Shown one piece after another: positions 25,701-33,857 of a stretch of 64,000 nt of DNA (the stretch's first letter is position 1; each line of letters opens with the position of its first letter). The DNA lies in contig OZ220675.1 of NCBI GenBank assembly GCA_965116325.1, positions 1,860,001 to 1,924,000 of the forward strand, read 5' to 3'. The DNA comes from JAGWBF01 sp965116325 (GTDB lineage: Bacteria; Chloroflexota; Dehalococcoidia; Lucifugimonadales; JAGWBF01). The position numbers and the translations under genes were made by a program. The notes beneath the pieces are model-generated. The model saw nothing but the letters and a program-made list of their open reading frames with translations, had not been told where the DNA came from and searched no databases.

Positions 25701-27086
25701 CTAAGACCGGCCAGGGCGTCCCTTGGGGCGCTCCCTTCCCTGGCCGAACCGGTAGTCGGGCGCATTTATCCGGATCTTTTGCACGATCCGGTTGTCGCTC
25801 AGCCGGGAGGTTACAGGGAGGGAGAAAACGTCTTCGTTGGCGGTTATCACCGTGGGCAGCCCTCCGTTGTGCCGGTGGACGATGAGCTGGAGCAGCTTCT
25901 CCTCGGCCCAAGGTGTGCTGCTTTGGGCGCCCAGATCATCCAGGACCAGGAAGGGCGACAGCTTGATGGCTTCGAATCGTTCATCGTAAGCAATACGGCT
26001 GTCAGGGGCGAAAGAAGCCCTAAGATGGTCCAGGAGCGCCGGTACGAAGGCAAATATGGCCCCCTGGCCTCTGGCCAGCCTTTCATTGACGATCGCCACG
26101 GCGAGGTGAGTCTTTCCGCACCCGTTGGGCCCCAGGAGGAGGAGCCAGCCATCGGGATCCGCCGAATAGTTCTGGGAGGCGTTCTTAACGGCTTTCAGAC
26201 TCTCCCTCTGGTAGGGCCCAGCATTCATCCCACTGGTGTCGAAGTTGTTGAAGGTCATGCGCTCGCGGGTCTCCGGGCTGAGCCCTCCGAAGTCCTGGAA
26301 GGAGGAGTCTGTGTCGGTACCCAAGGAATAGATGTGGGACAGGCGGCTGGTGCTCAGTCGGGAGCGCATGCCCTCATCCAGCTGTCCGAGCTTGCCGCGG
26401 ATGGTGATGATGGTCGGCAGCTCAGCGTTGAAGCGGTGATTGATCACCTGGAAGAGCTTCTCCTGCGCCCAGGTGGCGCTGCCCTGGGGACCCAGGTCAT
26501 CCAGCACCAGTATGGGAACATCCCTGATCTGCTGGAAGATGTCGTCGTAGCTGACGGCCGAGTCGGGGCTAAAGGTAGCCCGTAGATGGTCCAGGAGGTC
26601 CGAAACGTGGGTGAAGAAGAGGGTGTGCCCCTTGTCGATGCAGCGGTTTGCGATGGCGGCTGCCAGGTGGGTCTTGCCCGAGCCCGAAGGGCCTGTCAGC
26701 ACCAGCCAGCCCTGGGGATTCTCGGCGAATGCCCGACCAGCCTCCGAGGCTTCGGCTAAACCCCCGCGAGATACCTGGTCTGAGCTGTCCGGCAGGTCGA
26801 TGCTCTCAAAGGTCATCCGCTTCAGGGGCCCCAGGTTGCTGTAACGGTGCAGGTGGTCGATGCTCCGCTCTCGCAGCTCCTGTTCCCGGCACTGGCATGG
26901 AAAGACCAGGCCAAAATCCGGGTGAGTTACGGCAACCCGCCGGCTGACCCAGCCGGTGCCCCGGCAGAGGGAGCACTGGGCGACGTCGGGTTCCGGGGGA
27001 GCCTCAGTACCTGGGGGAAGCTGGTCCCCGTCTCCTCTCGTACTCCCCAAGGCTGATCTTTTTAGAATATCCCCCAAGCTTTCCAT
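25701..27086 (-). CDS. Helicase loader with two tandem DnaC/IstB-type AAA+ domains
   Basis: A 461-residue protein unlike typical 300-residue DnaC or DnaI. Residues 1-70 hold an N-terminal helicase-binding-like region and a zinc site (Cys38, Cys41, Cys64, Cys66). Two AAA+ modules follow: Walker A GPSGSGKTH at 132-140 and GPNGCGKTH at 319-327, Walker B LVLDDL at 193-198 and 380-385, and SRLS arginine-finger-like motifs in each. The pre-module hinge RMTFESID / RMTFNNFD is also duplicated. It loads replicative helicase onto DNA by family inference. The start at 27086 has AAGGA seven bases upstream and overlaps the DnaD-like gene by 83 bp. Confidence 0.88.
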   Translation of the reverse strand: MESLGDILKRSALGSTRGDGDQLPPGTEAPPEPDVAQCSLCRGTGWVSRRVAVTHPDFGLVFPCQCREQELRERSIDHLHRYSNLGPLKRMTFESIDLPDSSDQVSRGGLAEASEAGRAFAENPQGWLVLTGPSGSGKTHLAAAIANRCIDKGHTLFFTHVSDLLDHLRATFSPDSAVSYDDIFQQIRDVPILVLDDLGPQGSATWAQEKLFQVINHRFNAELPTIITIRGKLGQLDEGMRSRLSTSRLSHIYSLGTDTDSSFQDFGGLSPETRERMTFNNFDTSGMNAGPYQRESLKAVKNASQNYSADPDGWLLLLGPNGCGKTHLAVAIVNERLARGQGAIFAFVPALLDHLRASFAPDSRIAYDERFEAIKLSPFLVLDDLGAQSSTPWAEEKLLQLIVHRHNGGLPTVITANEDVFSLPVTSRLSDNRIVQKIRINAPDYRFGQGRERPKGRPGRS

Positions 27087-27717
27087 CATCTTTTCCTTCA
27101 TCGCGCCAACGCTTGAGAATAGCTTCCACGTACCCCCAACTCCTCTTGTTGTAGGTGCAGGCCTGCTGGATGGCCTCCTCTATCCATATGTCCGGGTAGA
27201 GCCTTTCCGCTTCCCTCAGCCGGTCCGCCAGGATGGGAGTAAGCAGCCCGATGTTCTCTTCATACAGCGCGAAGATGTTGGGTCGCTCTTCCGGCCCTTC
27301 AGGATGCACGGGGGTAGGTCGTTTCCCGAGAACTGACCTGCCCTCACCCTTTTCCAGGTTCTCCAAGGTGCGCCGCCCCGGAGCATCGTCCAGCACGTAC
27401 ACATCCTCCCAGTCCTGTCCTTCACCTATTTGGTTCTTCAGGAGAGTACCCCGTTCCACAGCCAGCCTGAGACCCCGCAGTATGGCGTCCTGGGTTGGCT
27501 CCGTTGATGGGGGGAAGCTGCGGCATAGTACCGGGTCCGCCGTGATTTCAGCCTCGGTCAGGTAGCGGGGACCGTCCTTCCTGTTATGCAGAAGCCAGAG
27601 AACGCGCAGGGTGCACTTCAGCTCGGCGATGTCGGTTATTGCTTCCAGGAGACGCCCGAACACCTGGTTTGGAACAGGTGTGTAAGCGGTACCGGATGGG
27701 AAGCCTTCCTCGGCCAC
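27004..27717 (-). CDS. DnaD-domain primosomal protein
   Basis: A 237-residue replication-restart or initiation protein. The C-terminal half carries the DnaB_2/DnaD domain: IFALYEENIGLLTP, ERLYPDIWIEEAIQQA, NKRSWGYVEAILKRW, which in DnaD remodels DNA and recruits helicase. The N-terminal part (LKCTLRVLWLLHNRK, YLTEAEI) looks like a winged-helix domain. GTG start, one base after the dnaB stop codon. The loader gene begins 83 bp before its end in another frame. This places the protein between helicase and loader in a compact primosome operon. Confidence 0.85.
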   Translation of the reverse strand: MAEEGFPSGTAYTPVPNQVFGRLLEAITDIAELKCTLRVLWLLHNRKDGPRYLTEAEITADPVLCRSFPPSTEPTQDAILRGLRLAVERGTLLKNQIGEGQDWEDVYVLDDAPGRRTLENLEKGEGRSVLGKRPTPVHPEGPEERPNIFALYEENIGLLTPILADRLREAERLYPDIWIEEAIQQACTYNKRSWGYVEAILKRWRDEGKDDGKLGGYSKKISLGEYERRRGPASPRY

Positions 27718-27718
27718 C

Positions 27719-29086
27719 TCAGAAGGCCTCTGGAACGAAGGCGGCCGACTCGAAACGCACGAGGTTATCCCTGAACAACAGATTCACAGCTCCAACAGGC
27801 CCGTGCCGATGCTTGGATACTATGAGATCGGCAACGTTCTTGGGATAGGGCTTGTCCGGATTGCGGGAGGACCACTCATCTTCGGTGTAATAGACATCGT
27901 CCCGGTAAATGAACATCACCACATCGGCATCCTGCTCGATGCTTCCGCTTTCCCGCAGGTCCGACAGCTGGGGCCTGTGGGAGGTGCGCGCCTCGACAGC
28001 ACGGTTGAGCTGGGAGACGGCAAGCACCGGCACGTTAAGGTCTCGTGCCAGCCCCTTTATGGATCGGGTGATCTCGCTCATCTCCTGGGCCCGGCTGTCG
28101 CCCCTTCCGGCCCCCTGCTGGATGATCTGGATGTAGTCAACCACCAGCAGGTCCAGCCCCCTTTCCATGGCCAAGCGCCGCGCCTTGCTGCGCATCTCCA
28201 CGATACCTTGAAGGGGGCTGTCATCTATGTATATGGGCAGGTCCGAGAGGGAACCGATGGAGCTCATGATGGCCCTTTCCTGGGCCTCGGTGTACAGACC
28301 GAGGCGCAGGCGCTGGGCATCCACCTCCGATTCGCTGGCAACCATCCTCATGGCAAGCTGGTCCCGGCTCATCTCCAGGCTGTAAATGGCGACGCTGTTG
28401 CCTGACTTGGCGGCGTTCATGGAGATGTTTATTGCAAGGGTGCTCTTCCCCAAGCTGGGTCGGGCCGCCAGGACGATCATGTCGGACCTGTGAAAGCCCC
28501 CAAGGAGCTCATCCAGGGAGTTGAAGCCCGTCATCACCGGCGCCCCTAGACGGGCTGCAGCTTCCCCAACGTTGGCCCGCTCTTCCAGGTACTGGTCCAG
28601 CACATCCCGCAAATGAACGAAGTCCCGGGTAGGCTGGCCCGTACGTACTCGGAACAAAGCCTCTTCCGCCTTGCTGAGGGTAGCGTCCACGTCGACAGTG
28701 TCCTCATACCCGATGGCGGAGATCTTGCTTCCAGCGTCGATCAGGTTCCGCATGGTGGCGGTCCTGTTGACGATGCGCCCGTAGTGCTCTATGTGCACCG
28801 ATGTGGGCACCCCGGCAACCAGGTGGCTCAGGTAAGCGGCCCCGCCAATCTGCTCCAAGCGTCCGTCGATGCCCAGCTGATGGGAAACGGAGATCTGGTC
28901 GATGGCTTCACCCCGCCGGAACAAGGCAACGCAGGCCTCGTAGCAGAGCCTGTTTCTCTCCCGGTAGAAGTCGGTGGTCTTGAGGAAGGGGAGCACCTGC
29001 AGTATGGACTCCCCATCGATCAGGACCGAGCCGACAACAGCCTCTTCGGCTTCTATGTCGTGGGGTAGGAGCTTCTCTTCCAGCAT
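27719..29086 (-). CDS. dnaB: Replicative DNA helicase DnaB
   Basis: A 455-residue hexameric replicative helicase. The N-terminal domain (HDIEAEEAVVGSVLID) is followed by the RecA-like core: LAARPSLGKSTLAINIS (Walker A), YSLEMSRDQLAMRM, LLVVDYIQI (Walker B) and RDLNVPVLAVSQLNR, DLRESGSIEQDADVVMF. Length is typical. It starts four bases downstream of rplI on the same strand and is followed by the DnaD-like and loader genes. It acts at the replication fork to unwind DNA. Confidence 0.97.
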   Translation of the reverse strand: MLEEKLLPHDIEAEEAVVGSVLIDGESILQVLPFLKTTDFYRERNRLCYEACVALFRRGEAIDQISVSHQLGIDGRLEQIGGAAYLSHLVAGVPTSVHIEHYGRIVNRTATMRNLIDAGSKISAIGYEDTVDVDATLSKAEEALFRVRTGQPTRDFVHLRDVLDQYLEERANVGEAAARLGAPVMTGFNSLDELLGGFHRSDMIVLAARPSLGKSTLAINISMNAAKSGNSVAIYSLEMSRDQLAMRMVASESEVDAQRLRLGLYTEAQERAIMSSIGSLSDLPIYIDDSPLQGIVEMRSKARRLAMERGLDLLVVDYIQIIQQGAGRGDSRAQEMSEITRSIKGLARDLNVPVLAVSQLNRAVEARTSHRPQLSDLRESGSIEQDADVVMFIYRDDVYYTEDEWSSRNPDKPYPKNVADLIVSKHRHGPVGAVNLLFRDNLVRFESAAFVPEAF

Positions 29087-29090
29087 CCGG

Positions 29091-29540
29091 TTACTCTTGG
29101 GCTTCCGCCGTGACCAGAATGGTGGCCTGGATCCCCGGTGCCAGGTTGAGGACGATCTCGTGCTCTCCTGGTTCCCGTATTGGCTGGACGGTGTCTATCA
29201 GCTTGCGGTCGATCTCCCGGCCGGTAGCTGTGGTCAGCTCCTGGGCCAGCTGGGTCGGGGTGATGGCGCCGTAGTACTGGCCGGCCGGGGTGATCCTGGC
29301 GGACACGTTAATGTTGGTGCCCTCCAGGGAGGCCGCCAGCTCTTCCCATTTCTGGGTCTCCCGCATGCGCCTCTCGTCTCCGGTCTGCTTGAGACGTTCG
29401 ATCTTCTTCATGTTCTCGCGGGTGGCCGCTTCTGCCAGTTTCTTGGGAATGAGGTAGTTGCGCGCGTAGCCGTCCTTCACGTTCTTGACGTCGCCGGCCC
29501 GGGCCAAGGTTGAGACATCTTCGAGAAAAATAACCCTCAC
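29091..29540 (-). CDS. rplI: Large ribosomal subunit protein bL9
   Basis: A 149-residue ribosomal protein with the usual N-terminal MRVIFLEDVSTLARAG, the ARNYLIPKKLAEAAT motif, the long central helix and the C-terminal REIDRKLIDTVQPIREPGEH region. Starts at GTG with GGAG upstream. It is the first gene of the rplI-dnaB-DnaD-loader cluster; in many bacteria rplI sits next to dnaB, though the rpsF, ssb and rpsR genes usually with it are absent here. A perfect -10 box lies 90 bases upstream. Confidence 0.97.
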   Translation of the reverse strand: MRVIFLEDVSTLARAGDVKNVKDGYARNYLIPKKLAEAATRENMKKIERLKQTGDERRMRETQKWEELAASLEGTNINVSARITPAGQYYGAITPTQLAQELTTATGREIDRKLIDTVQPIREPGEHEIVLNLAPGIQATILVTAEAQE

Positions 29541-29630
29541 AGTAGGTACTCCATGTGCATTGGATTTGGGGAGCGCCGCCTATCTAATAGATTGGATGTG
29601 GGTGCCCCCGCTTGCCCGCCTGAAAGACGA

Positions 29631-29636
29631 ATTATA
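29631..29636 (-). promoter_or_regulatory. -10 box upstream of rplI
   Basis: A perfect minus-strand TATAAT. No convincing -35 is present. The predicted start near 29624 gives an 84-nt leader for the rplI-dnaB-DnaD-loader operon. Confidence 0.45.
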
Positions 29637-29689
29637 ACCGATGGGCCGAAAGAGGGGAAAGGGTGATATGGATGTGGCCTACGGACGGA

Positions 29690-31906
29690 CTAGGAATGGG
29701 AGGGGCGCGCTTCCAGGCCGGACTGCCAGGCGTCCTTCAGGCTGCCCAGTGATACTTCGAGGTAGTTCTGAACAAACAGATCTCGCTTTGATTGGGTCCG
29801 TCCCAGGAGGGTCCATGGCACGGCCATTTCATCGGCCAATGCTCCGAGGCTCTCCAGGTCGTCGGGGGACACCGAGACGATAATCCGGGACTGACTTTCC
29901 CCGAACAGAGCGGCATCCCACCGGCCCAGCACCGGGAATTGCCCTGCAAAGCCGATGTCATGAGGGAAACACGCCTCGGCCAGCGCGACGGCGAGCCCGC
30001 CGTCGGAGCAGTCGTGGGCGCTCCTCACCAGCCCTTCCCCGATGGCGCGCCGGCAAAGTTCCTGCACCTTCCGTTCCAGCCGCAGTTCCAGGTATGGCCT
30101 GCCCACCACCATGCCCCGGAACAGCTCCAGGTACTCGCTTCCTGAAAGGTCCCGGGCCCTGCCCCGGATTTCGGACGCACCCAGCAGCACCACAGCGAGG
30201 CCATCGGAGTCGAACCCGGAGGATACGTGCTTTGTCACATCTTCCAGCAGGCCCAGCGCCCCGATGACGGGTGTGGGGTAGATGGGCTGGTCCTGGGTGC
30301 TGTTGTACAAGCTGACGTTCCCGCTGACTACCGGCACATCCAGCACGCGGCACCCCCGGGCTATGCCCCTGATGCACTGCTCCAACTGGAAGTAGATGCC
30401 CGGCTCCTCGGGGTTGCCGAAGTTCAGGCAGTCGGTCAGGGCGATGGGCGTCGCCCCTGTGCAAGAGAGGTTGCGGCAGGCTTCGGCCACAGCTATGGCG
30501 CCGCCCCTGTACGGGTCCAGGTAGCACAGCCGGCCATTGCCGTCGGTGCTCAGGGCGATGCCCTTGGTGGTGCCCCTGATGCGCAGGACCGCAGCATCGC
30601 CGCCCGGGGCGACGACGGTGTTGGTCTGCACTTGGTGGTCGTACCGGCGGTACACCGGCTCCCTGCTGGCGATGTTCGGCGCTGAGACCAGCCCCGCGAG
30701 TATTTCGGCGGGACTCTCGGTAGGCAGGGGAATCTTCACCATGGGGTAACCCTGGGCAGCACGATGCTCTTCCGAGGCCTTGCCCTCCAGCCGGTACTTG
30801 GGGGCCTTGGTCAAGACCTGAATCGGCGGCTGGGCCACCAAGTCCGGGCCGTCGTAGATGCGGGCCTCGGCTGACCCGGTGACCTTGCCTATGGCGGTGC
30901 AGGATATGTCCCACTTCCCGAACATGTCCCGTATCGGCCTTTCTTCGGTTGGCGCTACGATCAGCAGCATCCGTTCCTGGGACTCGGAGAGCATCACCTC
31001 GTAGGCGTTCATCTGCTGCTCTCGCCTGGGAACATTGGCCACATCCACCTCTATTCCCGCGCCGCTGCGGGAAGCCGATTCCACAGCCGCCGAGGTGAGG
31101 CCGGCGGCCCCCAAGTCCTGCATGCCCCTGAGGTGGCCCGACGCCGAAGCTTCCAGGCAGGCTTCTATCAGGGTCTTTTCCAGGAAGGGGTTGCCCACCT
31201 GCACCGTCGGGCGCATCTCCCTGTCATCTTCGAAGGTGCGGGAAGCCAGCCCCGAAGCCCCGTGGATGCCGTCCCTGCCGGTGTCGGCCCCTGCCAGGAG
31301 CAGCAGGTTCCCCTCGTCGCCCACCGCCGAACGCACCAGGCGGTCCTTCTCTATCAGACCGACGCACAGGGCGTTCACCAGGGGATTGTTGGCGTAGGTT
31401 GGGGAGAAATAGATCTCACCCCCGACGTCGGGCACGCCGATGCAGTTGCCGTACCAGGAAATGCCCGAAACCACGCCGTCGAACAGGTAGCGGCTCCGGG
31501 GATCATCCAGGGGGCCGAAACGCAGGGAGTTCATGAGGGCGATGGGCCGGGCGCCCATGGCCAGGATGTCCCGGACAATGCCCCCAACCCCCGTTGCCGC
31601 TCCCTGGAAGGGTTCCACCGCCGAGGGGTGGTTGTGGGACTCTATCTTGAACACGATGGCAAGGCCATCGCCGATGTCTATGGCCCCGGCGTTCTCCTCG
31701 CCGGGTGGCAGCAGCACGCGGGGGCTGCGGGAAGGAAAGAGGGACAGAAGGGCGCGGGAATGCTTGTACCCGCAGTGCTCGCTCCACAGGGCGCCGAACA
31801 TTCCTAGTTCCACGGGGCTGGGCTCCCTGTCCAGCTCATCGACGATGCGCCGGTACTCGGCTTCGCTGAGGGCGATCTCGTCCAGGGTCTCCTTGCTGAT
31901 GGACAT
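29690..31906 (-). CDS. purL: Phosphoribosylformylglycinamidine synthase subunit PurL
   Basis: A 738-residue small-type PurL that makes formylglycinamidine ribonucleotide from FGAR, with ammonia from PurQ. Start taken at 31906 (MSISKETL) with TAGGG before it. Visible signatures: LGMFGALWSEHCGYKHSR, FKIESHNHPSAVEPFQGA, GVGGIVRDILAMGARP, the central ATP-site repeats and the C-terminal SAHDCSDGGLAVALAE. It ends by a clean stop. It follows purQ by seven bases. A separate purS is not seen nearby. Confidence 0.97.
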   Translation of the reverse strand: MSISKETLDEIALSEAEYRRIVDELDREPSPVELGMFGALWSEHCGYKHSRALLSLFPSRSPRVLLPPGEENAGAIDIGDGLAIVFKIESHNHPSAVEPFQGAATGVGGIVRDILAMGARPIALMNSLRFGPLDDPRSRYLFDGVVSGISWYGNCIGVPDVGGEIYFSPTYANNPLVNALCVGLIEKDRLVRSAVGDEGNLLLLAGADTGRDGIHGASGLASRTFEDDREMRPTVQVGNPFLEKTLIEACLEASASGHLRGMQDLGAAGLTSAAVESASRSGAGIEVDVANVPRREQQMNAYEVMLSESQERMLLIVAPTEERPIRDMFGKWDISCTAIGKVTGSAEARIYDGPDLVAQPPIQVLTKAPKYRLEGKASEEHRAAQGYPMVKIPLPTESPAEILAGLVSAPNIASREPVYRRYDHQVQTNTVVAPGGDAAVLRIRGTTKGIALSTDGNGRLCYLDPYRGGAIAVAEACRNLSCTGATPIALTDCLNFGNPEEPGIYFQLEQCIRGIARGCRVLDVPVVSGNVSLYNSTQDQPIYPTPVIGALGLLEDVTKHVSSGFDSDGLAVVLLGASEIRGRARDLSGSEYLELFRGMVVGRPYLELRLERKVQELCRRAIGEGLVRSAHDCSDGGLAVALAEACFPHDIGFAGQFPVLGRWDAALFGESQSRIIVSVSPDDLESLGALADEMAVPWTLLGRTQSKRDLFVQNYLEVSLGSLKDAWQSGLEARPSHS

Positions 31907-31913
31907 AGCAGCC

Positions 31914-32621
31914 CTAGGCAACCCTTTCTTGGACGCTGTCGAACAGGGACGTGAACACAAGGGCGCCGTCGGTCCCGCCCAGGAGGTCTTCGAAGCAGCG
32001 TTCCGGGTGGGGCATCATCCCCAGCACATTGCCACGGGCGTTCATGACGCCCGCTATGTTGTTCAAGGAGCCGTTGGGGTTGTCCTCGGGGGTGACTGCG
32101 CCGTCGGGGGACGTGTACCTGAACACCACCTGGCCCTTCTTCTCCAGGTCCTCCAGCACCTCTGCGTGGGCGTAGTAGTTGCCCTCGCCGTGGGATATGG
32201 GGATGCGCAGGACGTCCCCCTTGCTCGAGGCGCAGGAGAAGGGGGTGTCATCCCGCTCCACCCTGAGGTGGGTCCACTGGCACCGGAACTCCAGGTGAAC
32301 GTTGGGCAGCAACACGCCGGGGAGGAGCCCCGACTCGCATAGTATCTGGAAGCCGTTGCAAATGCCCAGCACCAGCCCACCACGGGCTGCGTACTCCTTT
32401 ACCGGCTCCATGATTGGGGACAGGGAAGCCAGGGCGCCCGCCCGCAGGTAGTCGCCGTAGGAGAACCCGCCGGGCAGGATGAGACAGTCGTAGTCATCCA
32501 GGGCGATGTTGGAGTCTTTGTGCCACAGAAGGTCAGCGGGCTGGTCCAGGGTGGCCGTGATGGCGTGGTAGCAGTCTTGGTCGCTCCAGGTGCCGGGGAA
32601 AACCAGGATGCCGAAGCGCAT
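31914..32621 (-). CDS. purQ: Phosphoribosylformylglycinamidine synthase subunit PurQ
   Basis: A 235-residue class I glutamine amidotransferase that supplies ammonia to PurL. Catalytic Cys lies in GLVLGICNGFQILCESG, with the His-Glu pair in MMPHPERCFEDLLGG. The N-terminal FGILVFPGTWSDQDCYH and LPGGFSYGDYLRAGA are typical. Starts with ATG just after the rpsU gene region; purL follows by seven bases. It works in the PurS-PurQ-PurL complex of purine synthesis. Confidence 0.97.
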   Translation of the reverse strand: MRFGILVFPGTWSDQDCYHAITATLDQPADLLWHKDSNIALDDYDCLILPGGFSYGDYLRAGALASLSPIMEPVKEYAARGGLVLGICNGFQILCESGLLPGVLLPNVHLEFRCQWTHLRVERDDTPFSCASSKGDVLRIPISHGEGNYYAHAEVLEDLEKKGQVVFRYTSPDGAVTPEDNPNGSLNNIAGVMNARGNVLGMMPHPERCFEDLLGGTDGALVFTSLFDSVQERVA

Positions 32622-32734
32622 AGTGCTGTTCTACTTCCCTTGGGAGCGGTGGTGGTGCCGGGGTCTCACACCTTCGGAACCGGGGACTGCCGCGCTGTTC
32701 CTGAAGGCGGAGGAGAGCAAGGGGGACTGGAGAG

Positions 32735-32917
32735 CTAGCTGTTGCGCCGGCTCTTGCGGCGCTTGGCGGCTTCCTTCTTCTTTCGGCGGACGCTCGGCGG
32801 CTCGAAGTGCTGCCGGCGGCGTATCTCGGAGAGGATGCCGTCCTGCTGGACGCGCTTATTGAACCTCTTGAGGAGGCTCTCGAAGGTTTCGCCTTCAGCT
32901 AATCTGACCGTTGACAA
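32735..32917 (-). CDS. rpsU: Small ribosomal subunit protein bS21
   Basis: A 60-residue basic protein matching bS21: TVRLAEGETFESLLKRFNK, QQDGILSEIRRR, HFEPPSVRRKKKEAAKR. The length and basic tail are normal. TTG start. It has a strong upstream promoter and precedes purQ by about 110 bp. It acts at the 3' end of 16S rRNA during translation initiation. Confidence 0.95.
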   Translation of the reverse strand: MSTVRLAEGETFESLLKRFNKRVQQDGILSEIRRRQHFEPPSVRRKKKEAAKRRKSRRNS

Positions 32918-32959
32918 CCTGGACTCTCCGATAGCTGGATTCCGCGAAAGAGCCTATTT

Positions 32960-32988
32960 ATTATAACGGCCTCTATCTAAGGCGTCAA
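32960..32988 (-). promoter_or_regulatory. Sigma70-type promoter for rpsU
   Basis: Minus-strand TTGACG (32983-32988), 17 bp, perfect TATAAT (32960-32965). Predicted start near 32953, a 36-nt leader to the TTG at 32917. Confidence 0.75.
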
Positions 32989-33006
32989 CAGCGGCACCTG
33001 CCCAGC

Positions 33007-33288
33007 TCACACACCTTTGTCGGCATCTTGGATAGCAGACTGGCACATGCTCCAGAGGAGAATCCGTTGACGTTCGCTTAGCCCCGCGATTGTAGGGTGC
33101 GTGCTCAGAATGCGGTCAAGAGCCTGTTCGACCGTATCTTTCGGGAGATTGGATCTTAGGCATTCGCCGAGCACAAAAATGGCGAAAGGGACAGCCTCCA
33201 GCAGATCCGGGTCTGACAGCGTAGGAAGTTCTCCAGAGGCGAGCTGCCTCCAAGAGGCATCCCTATAGTCCTTTGGTCCCTCAACCAT
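33007..33288 (-). CDS. Hypothetical small protein
   Basis: About 93 residues with no recognised family. Start at 33288 is preferred because AAGGGGG lies five bases upstream; an ATG at 33321 has no such site. The sequence is helical, with WRQLASGELPTLSDPDLLEA and a C-terminal QRILLWSMCQSA. Base composition here is lower in GC than the flanks. It lies in a short low-GC stretch with the HTH-like gene and could be a recent arrival. Confidence 0.5.
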   Translation of the reverse strand: MVEGPKDYRDASWRQLASGELPTLSDPDLLEAVPFAIFVLGECLRSNLPKDTVEQALDRILSTHPTIAGLSERQRILLWSMCQSAIQDADKGV

Positions 33289-33492
33289 CCGAACCCCCTT
33301 GGTCGGAACAGCACAGTGCATAGAAGGCGCCTGGGTGCAATCCTAGCAGGACGCTACTTTCTGCTGAGCGTATTTGCTGGACCATTGTCAGCACTTCCAT
33401 ATGTCTGGTAGGAGGGCCGGAGCGTTTCGCGGACCTGGTTCCTCATAACAGCTTGGCCACCATGTTCATTTCAAAAGACATCGTGGAGTCAC

Positions 33493-33732
33493 TTACGGGA
33501 AATCCCGCACCGCGTCTACGTACTCTGCAAGCCTGATACCCTTGTAAACCTCGGTGTTGTACGTGTGGCTAATCCTTGCCAGTCTGACAACCTCTCTGAT
33601 GGGCAGGCTGGATAGTTCGTTAGCGTATTTGACGCCAAACAGATGAATGGCTGTGGTTGCCCTGCCCCCGGCAGCCGTTTTGCCGGCGCGGTACATGCTC
33701 GACAATATCTGTGCGGCTTCTTCAACGGTCAT
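33493..33732 (-). CDS. Small HTH-like protein
   Basis: About 79 residues; an upstream ATG at 33774 would add 14. The sequence (TVEEAAQILSSMYRAGK, AIHLFGVKYANELSSLPIREVV, HTYNTEVYKGIRLAEYV) resembles a small helix-turn-helix-like protein family that I recall seeing encoded near restriction or methylation genes; I am not certain of this link. No such partner is visible here. It may bind DNA and regulate; function unknown. Confidence 0.6.
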   Translation of the reverse strand: MTVEEAAQILSSMYRAGKTAAGGRATTAIHLFGVKYANELSSLPIREVVRLARISHTYNTEVYKGIRLAEYVDAVRDFP

Positions 33733-33857
33733 CGCTACTTCTCTCACCTCGCGTTGGGATAGTGGAACTCTCATCTAGGGAGTGGTTGGCTGAGTCAATT
33801 CGGCCTGTATCTTGGCGTACTTGGGTGATCCACGCCATGACGCCCGGCGCCTTCGCC

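Noticed and set aside
32622..32734. Possible purS between rpsU and purQ
   Set aside because: Only about 110 bp is available and no PurS-like reading frame is seen.
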